64,000 nucleotides of DNA from Prevotella sp. UBA2725 (GCA_002353825.1 DEKJ01000003.1:62001-126000); one strand, 5' to 3'; shown: positions 23,507 through 33,523, counted from the first letter of the stretch. A program made the numbers and translations. Notes: a model not told the origin generated them from the letters alone.

Positions 23507-25831
23507 TTATTCTACATCGTTGTTATGATCGAGCTGATCGCTGAAGTCGCTGTGCTGCTCCTGCTGGTTGTCGCGGTTCTCATAGCGACGGGGGCGACGC
23601 TCACCGTGCTGCTGGCCGTTGTCACCATTCTCACGGCGCGGACGGCGCTCACCGTCTCTGTTCTCGCGGCGTGGACGGCGCGGACGCTCCTGATAACCCT
23701 CGGGCTTGTCGAGAAGCACGCGGTGAGAGAGCTTGTACTTACCTGTCTTAGGATCGATCTCAAGGAGCTTCACCTTGATGTGGTCACCTTCTTTGATGCC
23801 AGCCTCCTCGACAGTCTCGAGGCGCTTCCACTCGATCTCAGAGATATGCAGCAGACCTTCCTTGCCCGGGAGAATCTCCACGAAGCAACCGTAAGGCATG
23901 ATGCTCTTGACAACACCGTCGTAGACCTCACCAACCTCAGGGATAGCCACGATAGCCTTGATCTTAGCCAGGGCTGCGTCGATGCTCTCCTTGTTTGGAG
24001 CGCTGACCTGCACGTGACCGACACCGTCGCCTTCGTCGATAGTGATGGTAGCGCCAGTCTCTTCCTGCATCTGCTGGATAATCTTTCCACCCGGGCCAAT
24101 GACAGCACCGATGAACTCCTTGGGGATGTCGAAGGCCTCGATACGCGGTACCTGAGGCTTCAGCTCCTTACGAGGCTCTGAGATGGTCTTCATCATCTCA
24201 GCCATGATGTGCTCACGGCCGGCCTTAGCCTGCATGAGGGCTTTCTCAATGATATCGAACGACAGACCGTCGCACTTGATATCCATCTGTGTGGCTGTCA
24301 GACCATCCTTTGTACCAGTGGTCTTGAAGTCCATGTCGCCGAGGTGATCCTCGTCGCCGAGAATATCGGAGAGAATAGCATACTTGTCCTCGCCGGGGTT
24401 CTTGATCAGACCCATAGCGATACCTGCTACCGGCTTCTTGATTGGCACACCGGCATCCATGAGGGCGAGAGTACCGCCGCAGACGCTGGCCATAGAAGAA
24501 GAGCCGTTAGACTCAAGAATATCGGATACTACACGCACGGTGTAAGGATAATCCTCAGGAATCTGACCCTTGAGGGCACGCCAAGCGAGATGGCCGTGAC
24601 CAATCTCACGACGGCCGGGGCCGCGCTGACTCTTAGCCTCACCTGTAGAGAACGGTGGGAAGTTGTAGTGGAGCATGAAACGCTGATAGCCACGAGTCAC
24701 TACACCGTCGATCATCTTCTCGTCGAGCTTTGTGCCGAGGGTGACGGTAGCGAGCGACATTGTCTCACCACGCTGGAAGATAGCACTTCCGTGAGGCATT
24801 GGTAGCGGGCTTACCTCGCACCAGATAGGACGCACCTCGTCGGTCTTACGGCCATCCATGCGGAGACCCTCGTCGAGGACACAGCGGCGCATGGCATCGC
24901 GCAGCACATCGTTCCAGTAACGTCCAGCCTCGGCGTGCTTCTCCTCGAGATCCTCCTCAGAGAGGTCTGTGTGGGCAGCGTCGTACTTCTCGAGGAAGTC
25001 AGCCAGAATCTGGTCGAAGGCATCGTTGCGCTCCTGCTTCGGCAGCGTCTTGTGGATTGTATCGTAAGCGGGCTGATAGAGCTCGTCGTGAATCTGCTTG
25101 CGGAGATCCTCATCGTTGATCTCGTCGTTGTACTCGCGCTTGACATCGGTACCGAGCTCCTTGGCGAGCTCATCCTGCAGCTCACACATAGGCACGATAG
25201 CCTTCTGTGCAGCCTTGAGGGCCTCGATAAGGTCCTGCTCAGACACCTCGCTCATCTCACCTTCCACCATCATGAGGTTGTCTTTGGTGCAACCCACCAT
25301 GATGTCGAGGTCAGCGTCTTTCATCTGATCGAAAGTCGGGTCGATGACGTACTCGCCATTGATGCGAGCCACACGGCACTCAGAGATAGTATGCTCAAAA
25401 GGAATCGTAGAGCAAGCCATGGCAGCAGAAGCTGCGAAACCAGCCAGTGCATCGGGCTGATCCTTTCCATCGGAAGAGAGGAGCCAGATCTGTACGAATA
25501 CCTCGCAATGATAATCAGAAGGGAATAAAGGTCTTAGTGCACGGTCAACAAGGCGTGAAATAAGAATTTCTTCATCTGTGGCTTTACCCTCGCGCTTGGT
25601 AAAACCTCCGGGGAAACGCCCGGTAGCGTAATACTTCTCGCGGTAATCAACTGTCACCGGCATAAAGTCTGTGCCGGGAACTGCTTCTTTGGCTGCGGTG
25701 ACGGTAGCAAGGAGCACGGTGTTGTTCATACGGAGAACAACAGCACCGTCGGCCTGCTTTGCAACCTTTCCGGTCTCAATTGAGATGGTCCTTCCATCTG
25801 GCAACTGGACGGTCTTTGTAATAACGTTCAT
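23507..25831 (-). CDS. pnp: Polyribonucleotide nucleotidyltransferase
   Basis: 774 residues in the full PNPase order: first RNase PH domain, helical linker, second RNase PH domain, KH domain (IGAVIGPGGKIIQQMQEE) and S1 domain (YDGVVKSIMPYGCFVEI). The catalytic half has the GKDQPDALAGFAASA and SDILGDEDHLGDMDFK segments. PNPase degrades RNA phosphorolytically from the 3' end and is part of the degradosome. Beyond S1 is an unusual tail of about 60 residues made of RRPRRENRDGE-like repeats, probably an RNA- or protein-binding extension. Single gene, divergent from the lipoprotein gene at 26060. Confidence 0.97.
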   Translation of the reverse strand: MNVITKTVQLPDGRTISIETGKVAKQADGAVVLRMNNTVLLATVTAAKEAVPGTDFMPVTVDYREKYYATGRFPGGFTKREGKATDEEILISRLVDRALRPLFPSDYHCEVFVQIWLLSSDGKDQPDALAGFAASAAMACSTIPFEHTISECRVARINGEYVIDPTFDQMKDADLDIMVGCTKDNLMMVEGEMSEVSEQDLIEALKAAQKAIVPMCELQDELAKELGTDVKREYNDEINDEDLRKQIHDELYQPAYDTIHKTLPKQERNDAFDQILADFLEKYDAAHTDLSEEDLEEKHAEAGRYWNDVLRDAMRRCVLDEGLRMDGRKTDEVRPIWCEVSPLPMPHGSAIFQRGETMSLATVTLGTKLDEKMIDGVVTRGYQRFMLHYNFPPFSTGEAKSQRGPGRREIGHGHLAWRALKGQIPEDYPYTVRVVSDILESNGSSSMASVCGGTLALMDAGVPIKKPVAGIAMGLIKNPGEDKYAILSDILGDEDHLGDMDFKTTGTKDGLTATQMDIKCDGLSFDIIEKALMQAKAGREHIMAEMMKTISEPRKELKPQVPRIEAFDIPKEFIGAVIGPGGKIIQQMQEETGATITIDEGDGVGHVQVSAPNKESIDAALAKIKAIVAIPEVGEVYDGVVKSIMPYGCFVEILPGKEGLLHISEIEWKRLETVEEAGIKEGDHIKVKLLEIDPKTGKYKLSHRVLLDKPEGYQERPRRPRRENRDGERRPRRENGDNGQQHGERRPRRYENRDNQQEQHSDFSDQLDHNNDVE

Positions 25832-25914
25832 CTAAAAATCTAAAAACTTATTGTTTTGACTAACATCTAAATCGACCGACACCTTATCGGCCGACACTTC
25901 TAAAATCTTGCCCA

Positions 25915-25922
25915 CAAAGGTA
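25915..25922 (-). promoter_or_regulatory. -7 promoter box for pnp
   Basis: The minus strand reads TACCTTTG, 84 bases before the pnp start, giving a leader of about 75 nt. No clear -33 TTTG. Confidence 0.5.
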
Positions 25923-25962
25923 CACATTATTAATAAGTTGGAAAAAGAAAAGCCCAATTATT

Positions 25963-25994
25963 TTTGTTTTTTTGGCGATTACGCTGTACCTTTG
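25963..25994 (+). promoter_or_regulatory. Promoter of the thioredoxin-like lipoprotein gene, both boxes present
   Basis: TTTG (25963-25966), 20 bases, then TACCTTTG (25987-25994). It is 66 bases before the ATG. Confidence 0.75.
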
Positions 25995-26059
25995 CAATGT
26001 TTTAGGCTTGAGAAAGGTTCTCTTAGCTTATTAAGCACTAATTGGTAAACGATAAAACT

Positions 26060-27232
26060 ATGAATATACGTCATTTAAATGTTCGTCATTTATTAGTCTT
26101 GGCTCTTGCCGTGCTGAGCTTCGCCTCCTGCACGCAGAAGAAGTTTCATGTGTCGGGTACAATTGCCGATGCCAAGGACTCACTGCTTTATTTTGAGAAC
26201 ATGGGCCTGAACGGTCCTGTCACCGTCGACTCTGTGAAGTTAGGTGCCGATGGCTCCTTCTCCTTCGATGAGAAGGCTCCGAAAAATCCAGAGTTCTATC
26301 GTTTGCGTATTGCCAACCAGCTTATCAATGTGGCTATCGATTCCACGGAGGATGTGAAGATCAAAGCTTCCTATCCTACAATGTCGTATAAATATGATGT
26401 TCAGGGCTCGGAGGAGAGCTCAAAGATCAAGGAGCTCGCACTCATGCAGATGAACCTTCAGACACAGCTCAACGCCATCGCCAACAACCCCAACATCTCT
26501 TACGACCAGGAAGGTCCGCTGATGCAGGCGGCTCTTGAGAAGTATAAGCAGAATGTAAAGATCAACTATATCTTCAAGGCGCCGATGAAGGCTTACTCTT
26601 ATTTTGCCCTTTTCCAGACGGTGGTCATCGGCGGACGTCCCGTGAATATCTTCGATGCGCACAGCAGTAAGGCTGATGTTCAGGTCTATGCTGCCGTGGC
26701 AACGAGCTGGGATACTTATTATCCGAAGTCGGAGCGTGGCGAGAACCTTCACAACATCGCTCTGGCCGGCATGCGTGACCTCCGTATCGTACAGGCTCAG
26801 CAGGCACAGAGCATTTCAGCAGACAAAGTGTCGACATCGGGTATCATCGATATCGCACTGCCTGACCGCGAGGGTAACGTGCAGAAACTCTCAAGTCTGA
26901 AGGGTAAGGTCGTACTCCTCGACTTCCATGTCTATGCCTCTAAGGGAAGCACGCAGCGCATCATGTGGCTACGCGACCTCTATAATAAGTATCATGCACA
27001 GGGCTTGGAGATCTATCAGGTGAGCCTTGATCCCGATGAGCACTTCTGGAAAGAGCAGGTCGCTGCATTGCCCTGGATCTGCGTACGTGATGAGCAAGGT
27101 AGCGCTCAGGCTGCTTCAGCTTACAATGTGCAGCAGGTGCCAACGTTCTTCCTCATCGACAAGAACAATGTGCTGCAGAAGCGCGACTCGCAGATAAAGA
27201 ATATTGATGCGGAGATTAAGGCGTTGCTGTAA
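26060..27232 (+). CDS. DUF4369/thioredoxin-like lipoprotein lacking the CXXC active site
   Basis: 390 residues from the ATG at 26060; a TTG 18 bases upstream is less likely. The signal peptide ends in a lipobox with lipidated C24 (LSFASC). An N-terminal DUF4369-like beta domain (about 30-130) and a helical middle lead to a C-terminal AhpC/TSA-type thioredoxin fold. The strand VVLLDFHVYAS and the cis-Pro motif QQVPTFFLID are present. The position where relatives have WASWCGPC reads YASKGST, with no cysteine, so ordinary disulfide exchange is not possible. It may bind or scaffold partners at the membrane instead. Heptamer repeats separate it from the Nudix gene. Confidence 0.85.
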   Translation: MNIRHLNVRHLLVLALAVLSFASCTQKKFHVSGTIADAKDSLLYFENMGLNGPVTVDSVKLGADGSFSFDEKAPKNPEFYRLRIANQLINVAIDSTEDVKIKASYPTMSYKYDVQGSEESSKIKELALMQMNLQTQLNAIANNPNISYDQEGPLMQAALEKYKQNVKINYIFKAPMKAYSYFALFQTVVIGGRPVNIFDAHSSKADVQVYAAVATSWDTYYPKSERGENLHNIALAGMRDLRIVQAQQAQSISADKVSTSGIIDIALPDREGNVQKLSSLKGKVVLLDFHVYASKGSTQRIMWLRDLYNKYHAQGLEIYQVSLDPDEHFWKEQVAALPWICVRDEQGSAQAASAYNVQQVPTFFLIDKNNVLQKRDSQIKNIDAEIKALL

Positions 27233-27256
27233 CTCCTATCTCCTAACTCCTAACTC
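27233..27256. repeat. Heptamer tract between the lipoprotein and Nudix genes
   Basis: CTCCTAT once, CTCCTAA twice, then CTC, directly after the TAA stop. It ends four bases before the Nudix ATG. Confidence 0.8.
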
Positions 27257-27260
27257 AATT

Positions 27261-27785
27261 ATGCATCCATTAGAAAAATTCAAATATTGTCCCGTTTGCG
27301 GTAGCAAGCATTTCGTGGAGAATGACGAGAAGAGCAAGCGATGTGAGAACTGCGGCTTCGTCTATTATATTAACCCGAGTGCTGCTACGGCAGCCTTCAT
27401 CCTCAATGACAAGGATGAGCTGCTTGTGCTGACACGTAAGAAAGAGCCGGCAAAAGGCACGCTCGATCTTCCCGGTGGCTTCACGGATATCGGTGAGACC
27501 GCAGAAGAAGGCATGCGGCGTGAGGTCAAGGAAGAGACAGGCCTGGAGGTGACAGAGTCGAAGTATATCTTCAGTTATCCCAATGTGTATTACTATTCCG
27601 GCTTCCATGTCCCCACGATGGACTTCTTCTTCCTCTGTAAGGTGAAAGACTATACGCAGATTAAGGCAGCCGACGATGCGGCTTCCTATCAGTGGATCCC
27701 TCTGAAGGATATCCACACCGAGCAGTTCGGCATGAGGTCCATCCGACGGGCTTTGAACGAGTTGCTCATCACTTGGAAACCATAG
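27261..27785 (+). CDS. Nudix hydrolase with N-terminal zinc ribbon
   Basis: 174 residues. Residues 1-30 carry two CxxC knuckles (YCPVCGS and RCENCGF) of a zinc ribbon, as in NADH pyrophosphatase-like proteins. The Nudix box runs through GGFTDIGETAEEG and REVKEETGLEV. It probably cleaves a nucleoside diphosphate derivative; the substrate is not evident. The start at 27261 precedes the first CxxC by nine residues; an upstream frame would run through the heptamer tract. It is probably read from the lipoprotein promoter, 28 bases after that gene. Confidence 0.88.
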   Translation: MHPLEKFKYCPVCGSKHFVENDEKSKRCENCGFVYYINPSAATAAFILNDKDELLVLTRKKEPAKGTLDLPGGFTDIGETAEEGMRREVKEETGLEVTESKYIFSYPNVYYYSGFHVPTMDFFFLCKVKDYTQIKAADDAASYQWIPLKDIHTEQFGMRSIRRALNELLITWKP

Positions 27786-27843
27786 AAATTATAAAAAACC
27801 TAAATTCTTGCATATATAATAATGTAATAGCGCGTGAAATGCT

Positions 27844-27851
27844 TACTTTTG
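27844..27851 (+). promoter_or_regulatory. -7 promoter box for topA
   Basis: TACTTTTG, 54 bases before the topA ATG. No -33 match at the expected distance. Confidence 0.5.
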
Positions 27852-27904
27852 CCCTCCGTTAGTAAACGAGAACATAATACCGACTAATAAATAGTGTGCT
27901 ATAT

Positions 27905-30232
27905 ATGCAAGACAACTTAGTGATTGTAGAGAGCCCGGCCAAGGCCAAGAAGATTGAGCAGTACCTTGGCAAGGATTACAAGGTGATGTCCAGCTACGGG
28001 CACATCCGTGACTTGAAAAGAAAAGAACTCAGTGTAGACGAGAAGACTCTTAATCCTGACTACGAGATACCGGAAGATAAGAAGAAGGTCGTGGCAGACC
28101 TGAAGAAGAATGCCAAGGAAGCCAAGAAGATATGGCTTGCATCCGATGAAGATCGCGAGGGAGAGGCTATCAGCTGGCATCTGTGTGAGGTGCTGGGGCT
28201 TGATGAGCAGAAGACTTCGCGTATCGTTTTCCATGAGATTACCAAACCAGCTATCCTGTACGCTATAGAGCACCCGCGCCATCTCGATATGAACCTCGTC
28301 GATGCACAGCAGGCTCGCCGTGTGCTCGACCGTATTGTGGGTTTCAAGCTCTCGCCGGTGCTGTGGCGTAAAGTGAAGCCTGCGCTCTCTGCCGGACGAG
28401 TGCAGAGTGTAGCCGTGAAGCTCATTGTGGAGCGTGAGCGCGAGATTCAGAGTTTCAAGAGTGAGCCGTTCTATCGTGTGAATGCAATCTTCACGCTTGC
28501 TGATGGCAGTGAGGTGAAGGCAGAGCTCGATACGCGTTTCATGACTCATGACGAGGCCGTTGCGTTCCTGGAGCAGTGCAAGAGAGCAGAGTTCACAGTC
28601 GGCGATATCACGAAGAAACCGTTGAAGCGCATGCCGGCGCCTCCTTTCACCACTTCTACTCTTCAGCAGGAAGCTGTACGTAAGCTCGGATTCACGGTGT
28701 CGCAGACGATGATGATTGCCCAGCGCCTTTATGAGAGTGGACGTATCACATACATGCGTACCGACAGTGTGCATCTCTCCACGCTTGCCCTCAATGCGTG
28801 CAAGGAGGAGATCACGAAAGAATATGGTGCCGAATACAGTCATCCGCGCGAGTTCCAGACCAAGTCGAAAGGCGCTCAGGAGGCCCACGAGGCTATCCGC
28901 CCGACATTTGCCAATGCAGATACAGGAGAATGGAGCAATCAGGAGCGTCGTCTCTATGACCTTATCTGGAAGCGCACCATTGCCTCTCAGATGACGGAAG
29001 CCAAGATAGAGAAAACGACGGCGACGATCAATATTGACAACCGTTCGGAGCATTTCGTAGCCAACGGTGAGGTTGTCGTGTTCGATGGCTTCTTGAAGGT
29101 CTATCGTGAGTCGACCGATGATGAAAACGATAACAAGCCGGAGGGCACAAATATCCTTCCCGCTTTCAAGGTAGGCGATGAGCTTAACCGTAAGTCGATC
29201 ACTGCCACGGAGCGTTTCACACAGGCTCCGGCCCGCTACAATGAGGCTAGCCTTGTGAAAAAACTGGAAGAGCTCGGTATTGGACGCCCGTCAACCTATG
29301 CACCGACAATCTCAACCATTCAGCAGCGCGAGTATGTCGTCAGAGGCGACAAACCCGGTAAGGAGCGCCCTTATACGGTCGATACGCTGCAGGATGATAC
29401 AGTGTCACAGGAAAAGAAAGTAGAGTTCGCCGGTTCTGATCGTGGCAAGCTTATCCCTACAGATATTGGTATTGTGGTCAATGACTTCCTTCAGAAGAAC
29501 TTCCCTGAGATTATGGACTATAACTTCACCGCTAAGGTCGAGGGCCAGTTTGATAACATCGCAGAAGGTAAGGAAGACTGGAAGGACATGCTCCGCAAGT
29601 TTGACGATAAGTTTGAGCCTCAGGTCGAAGATGTCATCAACCAGCGCTCCGAGCACAAAGCCGGTGAGCGCCAGATCGGTGTTGACCCGAAGAGCGGACG
29701 TCCGGTGTTTGTGAAGATCGGTCGCTTCGGGCCTGTCGTACAGATCGGCTCAGCCGGTGAGAAAGAGAAGCCGCAGTTCGCACAAATGCCAAAGGACAAG
29801 AGCATTGAGACTATCACGTTGCCCGAAGCTCTCGAGCTCTTCAAGCTCCCGCGTAAGGTCGGTAAGTATGAGGGCACTGATGTGACGATTGGTGCAGGCC
29901 GCTTCGGACCTTATGTGCTGCATAATAAGAAGTATGTGTCTATCCCCAAGGGTGAGGATCCGATGACGCTAACGCTTGAGCGTGCCATCGAGCTTATCGA
30001 GGCGAAGCGTAAGGCTGAGAAGGAGCGCCATATTAAGACCTTTGCAGAGGATGACAAGCTCGAACTGCTCAAAGGCCGCTTCGGACCTTACATCGCTTAT
30101 GATGGCAAGAACTATCATATCGACAAGAAACTGCACGACCGTGCCCTCGCCGGTGACCTTTCGTATGAGGAGTGCATGGACATTATTAAGAATGCACCGG
30201 AGCCGAAGCCGCGCAGAGGACGGAAGAGTTAG
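27905..30232 (+). CDS. topA: DNA topoisomerase I
   Basis: 775 residues from the ATG at 27905; an in-frame GTG nine bases upstream is possible. It begins with the Toprim domain (LVIVESPAKAKKIEQYLG; metal site in ASDEDREGE). The active-site tyrosine is in GRITYMRTDS (Y283). The C-terminus has repeated IGRFGPV, AGRFGPYVL and KGRFGPYIA modules instead of cysteine zinc fingers, typical for Bacteroidota. It relaxes negative supercoils. The stop codon TAG lies within a GGAGTTA heptamer tract. aroK follows after 59 bases. Confidence 0.97.
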   Translation: MQDNLVIVESPAKAKKIEQYLGKDYKVMSSYGHIRDLKRKELSVDEKTLNPDYEIPEDKKKVVADLKKNAKEAKKIWLASDEDREGEAISWHLCEVLGLDEQKTSRIVFHEITKPAILYAIEHPRHLDMNLVDAQQARRVLDRIVGFKLSPVLWRKVKPALSAGRVQSVAVKLIVEREREIQSFKSEPFYRVNAIFTLADGSEVKAELDTRFMTHDEAVAFLEQCKRAEFTVGDITKKPLKRMPAPPFTTSTLQQEAVRKLGFTVSQTMMIAQRLYESGRITYMRTDSVHLSTLALNACKEEITKEYGAEYSHPREFQTKSKGAQEAHEAIRPTFANADTGEWSNQERRLYDLIWKRTIASQMTEAKIEKTTATINIDNRSEHFVANGEVVVFDGFLKVYRESTDDENDNKPEGTNILPAFKVGDELNRKSITATERFTQAPARYNEASLVKKLEELGIGRPSTYAPTISTIQQREYVVRGDKPGKERPYTVDTLQDDTVSQEKKVEFAGSDRGKLIPTDIGIVVNDFLQKNFPEIMDYNFTAKVEGQFDNIAEGKEDWKDMLRKFDDKFEPQVEDVINQRSEHKAGERQIGVDPKSGRPVFVKIGRFGPVVQIGSAGEKEKPQFAQMPKDKSIETITLPEALELFKLPRKVGKYEGTDVTIGAGRFGPYVLHNKKYVSIPKGEDPMTLTLERAIELIEAKRKAEKERHIKTFAEDDKLELLKGRFGPYIAYDGKNYHIDKKLHDRALAGDLSYEECMDIIKNAPEPKPRRGRKS

Positions 30233-30260
30233 AAGTTAGGAGATAGGAGTTAGGAGTTAA
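30226..30260. repeat. Heptamer tract overlapping the topA stop codon
   Basis: Units GAGTTAG/AAGTTAG/GAGATAG/GAGTTAG/GAGTTA run through the last codon and stop of topA. In this repeat every reading frame meets TAG within 21 bases. Confidence 0.8.
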
Positions 30261-30291
30261 TTGCTCTTGACGATTCCAATGATAAACGCTG

Positions 30292-30819
30292 ATGAATAGG
30301 ATTATTATTGTAGGATATATGGGCTCGGGGAAAACGACGGTAGGACACGCCTTGAGCAAAGAGACGGGTATGCCGTTCTATGACCTCGACTGGTACATCG
30401 AGTCACGCAGGCACTGTACCGTGAAGCAGATCTTCGATGAGAAAGGCGAGGAGGGCTTCCGGAAGATAGAGCACAATATGCTGCATGAAGTGGCAGAGTT
30501 TGAAGACGTCATCATCTCGTGTGGAGGCGGCACGCCGTGCTTCTTCGACAATATGGATTATATCAACGCGCAGGGTGAGTCGGTGTATCTCAAGTGTACG
30601 CCTGAGGTCCTTTATAAGCATCTGCAGATGGGCAAGACCGTGCGGCCGTTGCTGTTGAACAAGACTCCCGATGAGGTGAAGGCTTTTATCCAGGAGCAAC
30701 TCACGGAGCGCGAGAAGTTCTATAATAAGGCCAAGCACATCATTGACGTGACCCTCATGGACAATCGTGAAAAGATAAAGATAACTGTTGACGCAATACG
30801 TAACGAGTTAGGTATATAA
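30292..30819 (+). CDS. aroK: Shikimate kinase
   Basis: 175 residues, usual length. P-loop GYMGSGKTTVG (residues 6-16), shikimate-binding DLDWYIE, and the CGGGTP motif. It phosphorylates shikimate in aromatic amino-acid synthesis. Its TAA shares one base with the ATG of speA (TAATG), so the two are translationally coupled, although their pathways differ. Confidence 0.96.
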   Translation: MNRIIIVGYMGSGKTTVGHALSKETGMPFYDLDWYIESRRHCTVKQIFDEKGEEGFRKIEHNMLHEVAEFEDVIISCGGGTPCFFDNMDYINAQGESVYLKCTPEVLYKHLQMGKTVRPLLLNKTPDEVKAFIQEQLTEREKFYNKAKHIIDVTLMDNREKIKITVDAIRNELGI

Positions 30820-32711
30820 TGAAAAAGTGGACTATTGAAGACTCAGAGGAGCTCTACAACATCAAAGGATGGGGCACCTCTTATTTTGGCATCAATGAGA
30901 AGGGACACGTCTATGTCTCTCCTGTGAAGAACGATGTCAAGATCGATTTGCGCGAAGTGATGGATGAACTTGCGCTGCGCGATGTCACGCCACCGGTGCT
31001 CCTTCGTTTCCCCGACATCCTCGATAACCGTATCGAGAAGATGGCGGCATGCTATGAGAAAGCCAAGAAGGAGTATGACTTCAAAGGTCAGAGCTACATT
31101 ATCTATCCTATCAAGGTGAACCAAATGCAGCCCGTCGTCGATGAGATCACTTCTCACGGCCGGAAGTTTAACCTCGGTCTTGAAGCTGGTTCTAAGCCTG
31201 AGCTCCACGCCGTGATAGCACAGCAGTGCAAGAGCGACTCCTTGATCATCTGCAACGGCTACAAGGATGAGAGCTATATCGAGCTCGCTATCTTAGCGCA
31301 GAAGCTCGGCAAGCATATCTTTATCGTTGTGGAGAAGCTCAACGAGATTGATGTCATCGCCAAGACAGCTAAGCGCCTGAAGGTGATGCCAAATATCGGC
31401 ATCCGTATCAAGCTCGCATCGTCAGGCTCCGGCAAATGGGCAGAGAGCGGCGGCGACGCGTCGAAGTTTGGTCTCACGCCTTCAGAGCTCCTTGAGGCTT
31501 TGCGTAAGCTTGATGAGTATGGACTGCACGATGGTGTGAAGCTCATCCACTTCCATATCGGTTCGCAGATCACGAAGATTCGCCGTATACAGAATGCCTT
31601 GACTGAGGCAGGACAGTATTATGCCAACCTGCGGAAGATGGGCTACAATATAGAATATGTAGACTGTGGCGGCGGACTTGGTGTCGACTATGACGGCACG
31701 CGCTCGAGCAACTCGGAGAGCTCCGTCAACTACTCTATCCAGGAGTATATCAACGACTGCGTTTATGCTTTCGTGGATATCGCCAACAAGAACAATATCC
31801 CCCATCCTAATATCATCACGGAGAGCGGCCGCTCGCTCGCTGCTCACCATTCCGTGCTCATCCTCGATGTCCTTGGTGTGGCTTCGCTCCCAGAGATGCC
31901 GGAGGAGTTTGAGGCTAAGCCCACGGACCACCAGCTTGTGCGCGACCTCTATGATATATGGTGCAATATCAGTCCGAAGTCGATGCTGGAGGACTGGCAC
32001 GATGCCGACCAAATACGTGAGGACTGTCTCGACATGTTCGCCCACGGTATGGTAGACCTCAAGACGCGTGCTGAGGTTGAGGCTATGTACTGGAGCGTAT
32101 GCCATGAGATCGACTCTATGGCAAAGCGCATGAAGCATGTGCCCGATGAGCTCCGTGGCCTTGACACGCTCCTTGCTGACAAGTATTTCTGCAACTTCTC
32201 CCTCTTCCAGTCGCTCCCTGACTGCTGGGGTATCGATCAGCTCTTCCCCATCATGCCGATAGAGCGCCTCGATGAGCAGCCGACACGCTACTGCACGCTG
32301 CAGGATATCACTTGCGACTCAGACGGAAAGGTGGCAAACTTCGCTGTCAATGGCTCGCAGAGCAATGTGCTCCCTGTTCATCCTATCCGCAAGGGTGAGC
32401 CTTACTATATCGGCGCATTCCTTGTAGGTGCTTACCAAGAGATCCTCGGCGACATGCACAACCTCTTCGGCGACACCACGGCTGCCCACATCACGGTGAA
32501 AGACGGCACCTATCATATCGACCAGATCATCGACGGTGAGACTGTGGAGGAGGTGCTCGAATATGTCCAGTACAATCCGAAGAAGCTCGTGCGCCAGTTG
32601 GAGCAGTGGGTCACGAAGGGTGTGAAGGAAGGCAAGCTTTCCATGGAAGAGGGCAAGGAGTTCCTGTCCACCTATCGCTCCGGCCTCTACGGCTACACGT
32701 ATCTTGAATAA
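30819..32711 (+). CDS. speA: Biosynthetic arginine decarboxylase
   Basis: 630 residues, matching SpeA. PLP-binding lysine K99 is in YPIKVNQ. Further segments are the NLGLEAGSKPEL region, HFHIGSQI and GRSLAAHHSV. The family decarboxylates arginine to agmatine, the first step of one route to polyamines. It is coupled by one-base overlap to aroK and followed 41 bases later by argB, placing arginine synthesis and use side by side. Confidence 0.97.
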   Translation: MKKWTIEDSEELYNIKGWGTSYFGINEKGHVYVSPVKNDVKIDLREVMDELALRDVTPPVLLRFPDILDNRIEKMAACYEKAKKEYDFKGQSYIIYPIKVNQMQPVVDEITSHGRKFNLGLEAGSKPELHAVIAQQCKSDSLIICNGYKDESYIELAILAQKLGKHIFIVVEKLNEIDVIAKTAKRLKVMPNIGIRIKLASSGSGKWAESGGDASKFGLTPSELLEALRKLDEYGLHDGVKLIHFHIGSQITKIRRIQNALTEAGQYYANLRKMGYNIEYVDCGGGLGVDYDGTRSSNSESSVNYSIQEYINDCVYAFVDIANKNNIPHPNIITESGRSLAAHHSVLILDVLGVASLPEMPEEFEAKPTDHQLVRDLYDIWCNISPKSMLEDWHDADQIREDCLDMFAHGMVDLKTRAEVEAMYWSVCHEIDSMAKRMKHVPDELRGLDTLLADKYFCNFSLFQSLPDCWGIDQLFPIMPIERLDEQPTRYCTLQDITCDSDGKVANFAVNGSQSNVLPVHPIRKGEPYYIGAFLVGAYQEILGDMHNLFGDTTAAHITVKDGTYHIDQIIDGETVEEVLEYVQYNPKKLVRQLEQWVTKGVKEGKLSMEEGKEFLSTYRSGLYGYTYLE

Positions 32712-32752
32712 GAAGACTGGAATGCTGGGCTTTCATATAAAATAAATAAGTC

Positions 32753-33523
32753 ATGAAGAATCTCACAGTTATCAAGGTTGGCGGCGCCATTGTAGAAGAT
32801 GAGGCCCGTCTCAATGATCTCTTGGATCGCTTTGCCAAGATTGAAGGTCCGAAGGTGCTCGTGCACGGAGGTGGCCGCAGGGCTACGAAGGTGGCTGCAG
32901 CATTGGGCATTGAGACCAAGATGATTGAGGGCCGGCGCGTCACCGATGCTGATATGCTTGAGGTCGTGACGATGGTCTATGGAGGCCTTGTCAATAAGAA
33001 TATTGTAGCAAGGCTTCAGGCGCGCGGAGTCAATGCGCTTGGACTGACTGGTACTGACATGAACGTGATGCTCTCTCACAAACGCCCTTTGAAGAACGGG
33101 GTTGACTATGGCTTCGTGGGGGATGTAGACCGCACGGACGGACAGGCTCTCGCTACACTGCTCGAGCAGCGGGTCACTCCCGTCATGGCTCCGCTCACGC
33201 ACGATGGCCAGGGACATCTGCTGAACACCAACGCCGATACCATCGCAGCTGAGACGGCAAAGGCGCTCGCTCCTTTCTTTGATGTGACGCTTGTCTATTG
33301 TTTCGAGAAAGCCGGCGTGCTGGCTGATCCTGAGGACGAGAGCAGCGTTATTGAGAAGATCACACGGAGCGACTTCGATAAGCTCTGCGCCGATGGTACT
33401 ATCAGTGGTGGCATGAAACCGAAGATAGAAAATGCACTCATTGCTGTAGAAGCTGGCGTGAAGCGTGTTATCATCACGAAAGCTGAAGCTATAGGAACCA
33501 CTGAAGGCACCGTTATAGGGTGA
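32753..33523 (+). CDS. argB: Acetylglutamate kinase
   Basis: 256 residues. The amino-acid-kinase fold starts with TVIKVGGAIVEDE, has the substrate loop VHGGGRRATKVAAALG and the C-terminal ISGGMKPKIENALIAVEAG motif. It phosphorylates N-acetylglutamate, the second step of arginine synthesis. Last of the aroK-speA-argB run. Downstream is a short GGTGTTA-type repeat before the sigma-factor gene. Confidence 0.96.
   Translation: MKNLTVIKVGGAIVEDEARLNDLLDRFAKIEGPKVLVHGGGRRATKVAAALGIETKMIEGRRVTDADMLEVVTMVYGGLVNKNIVARLQARGVNALGLTGTDMNVMLSHKRPLKNGVDYGFVGDVDRTDGQALATLLEQRVTPVMAPLTHDGQGHLLNTNADTIAAETAKALAPFFDVTLVYCFEKAGVLADPEDESSVIEKITRSDFDKLCADGTISGGMKPKIENALIAVEAGVKRVIITKAEAIGTTEGTVIG

Noticed and set aside
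27917..29053. Minus-strand open frame (378 codons) over topA
   Set aside because: Antisense to the catalytic half of topoisomerase I, with no domain, signal or promoter.
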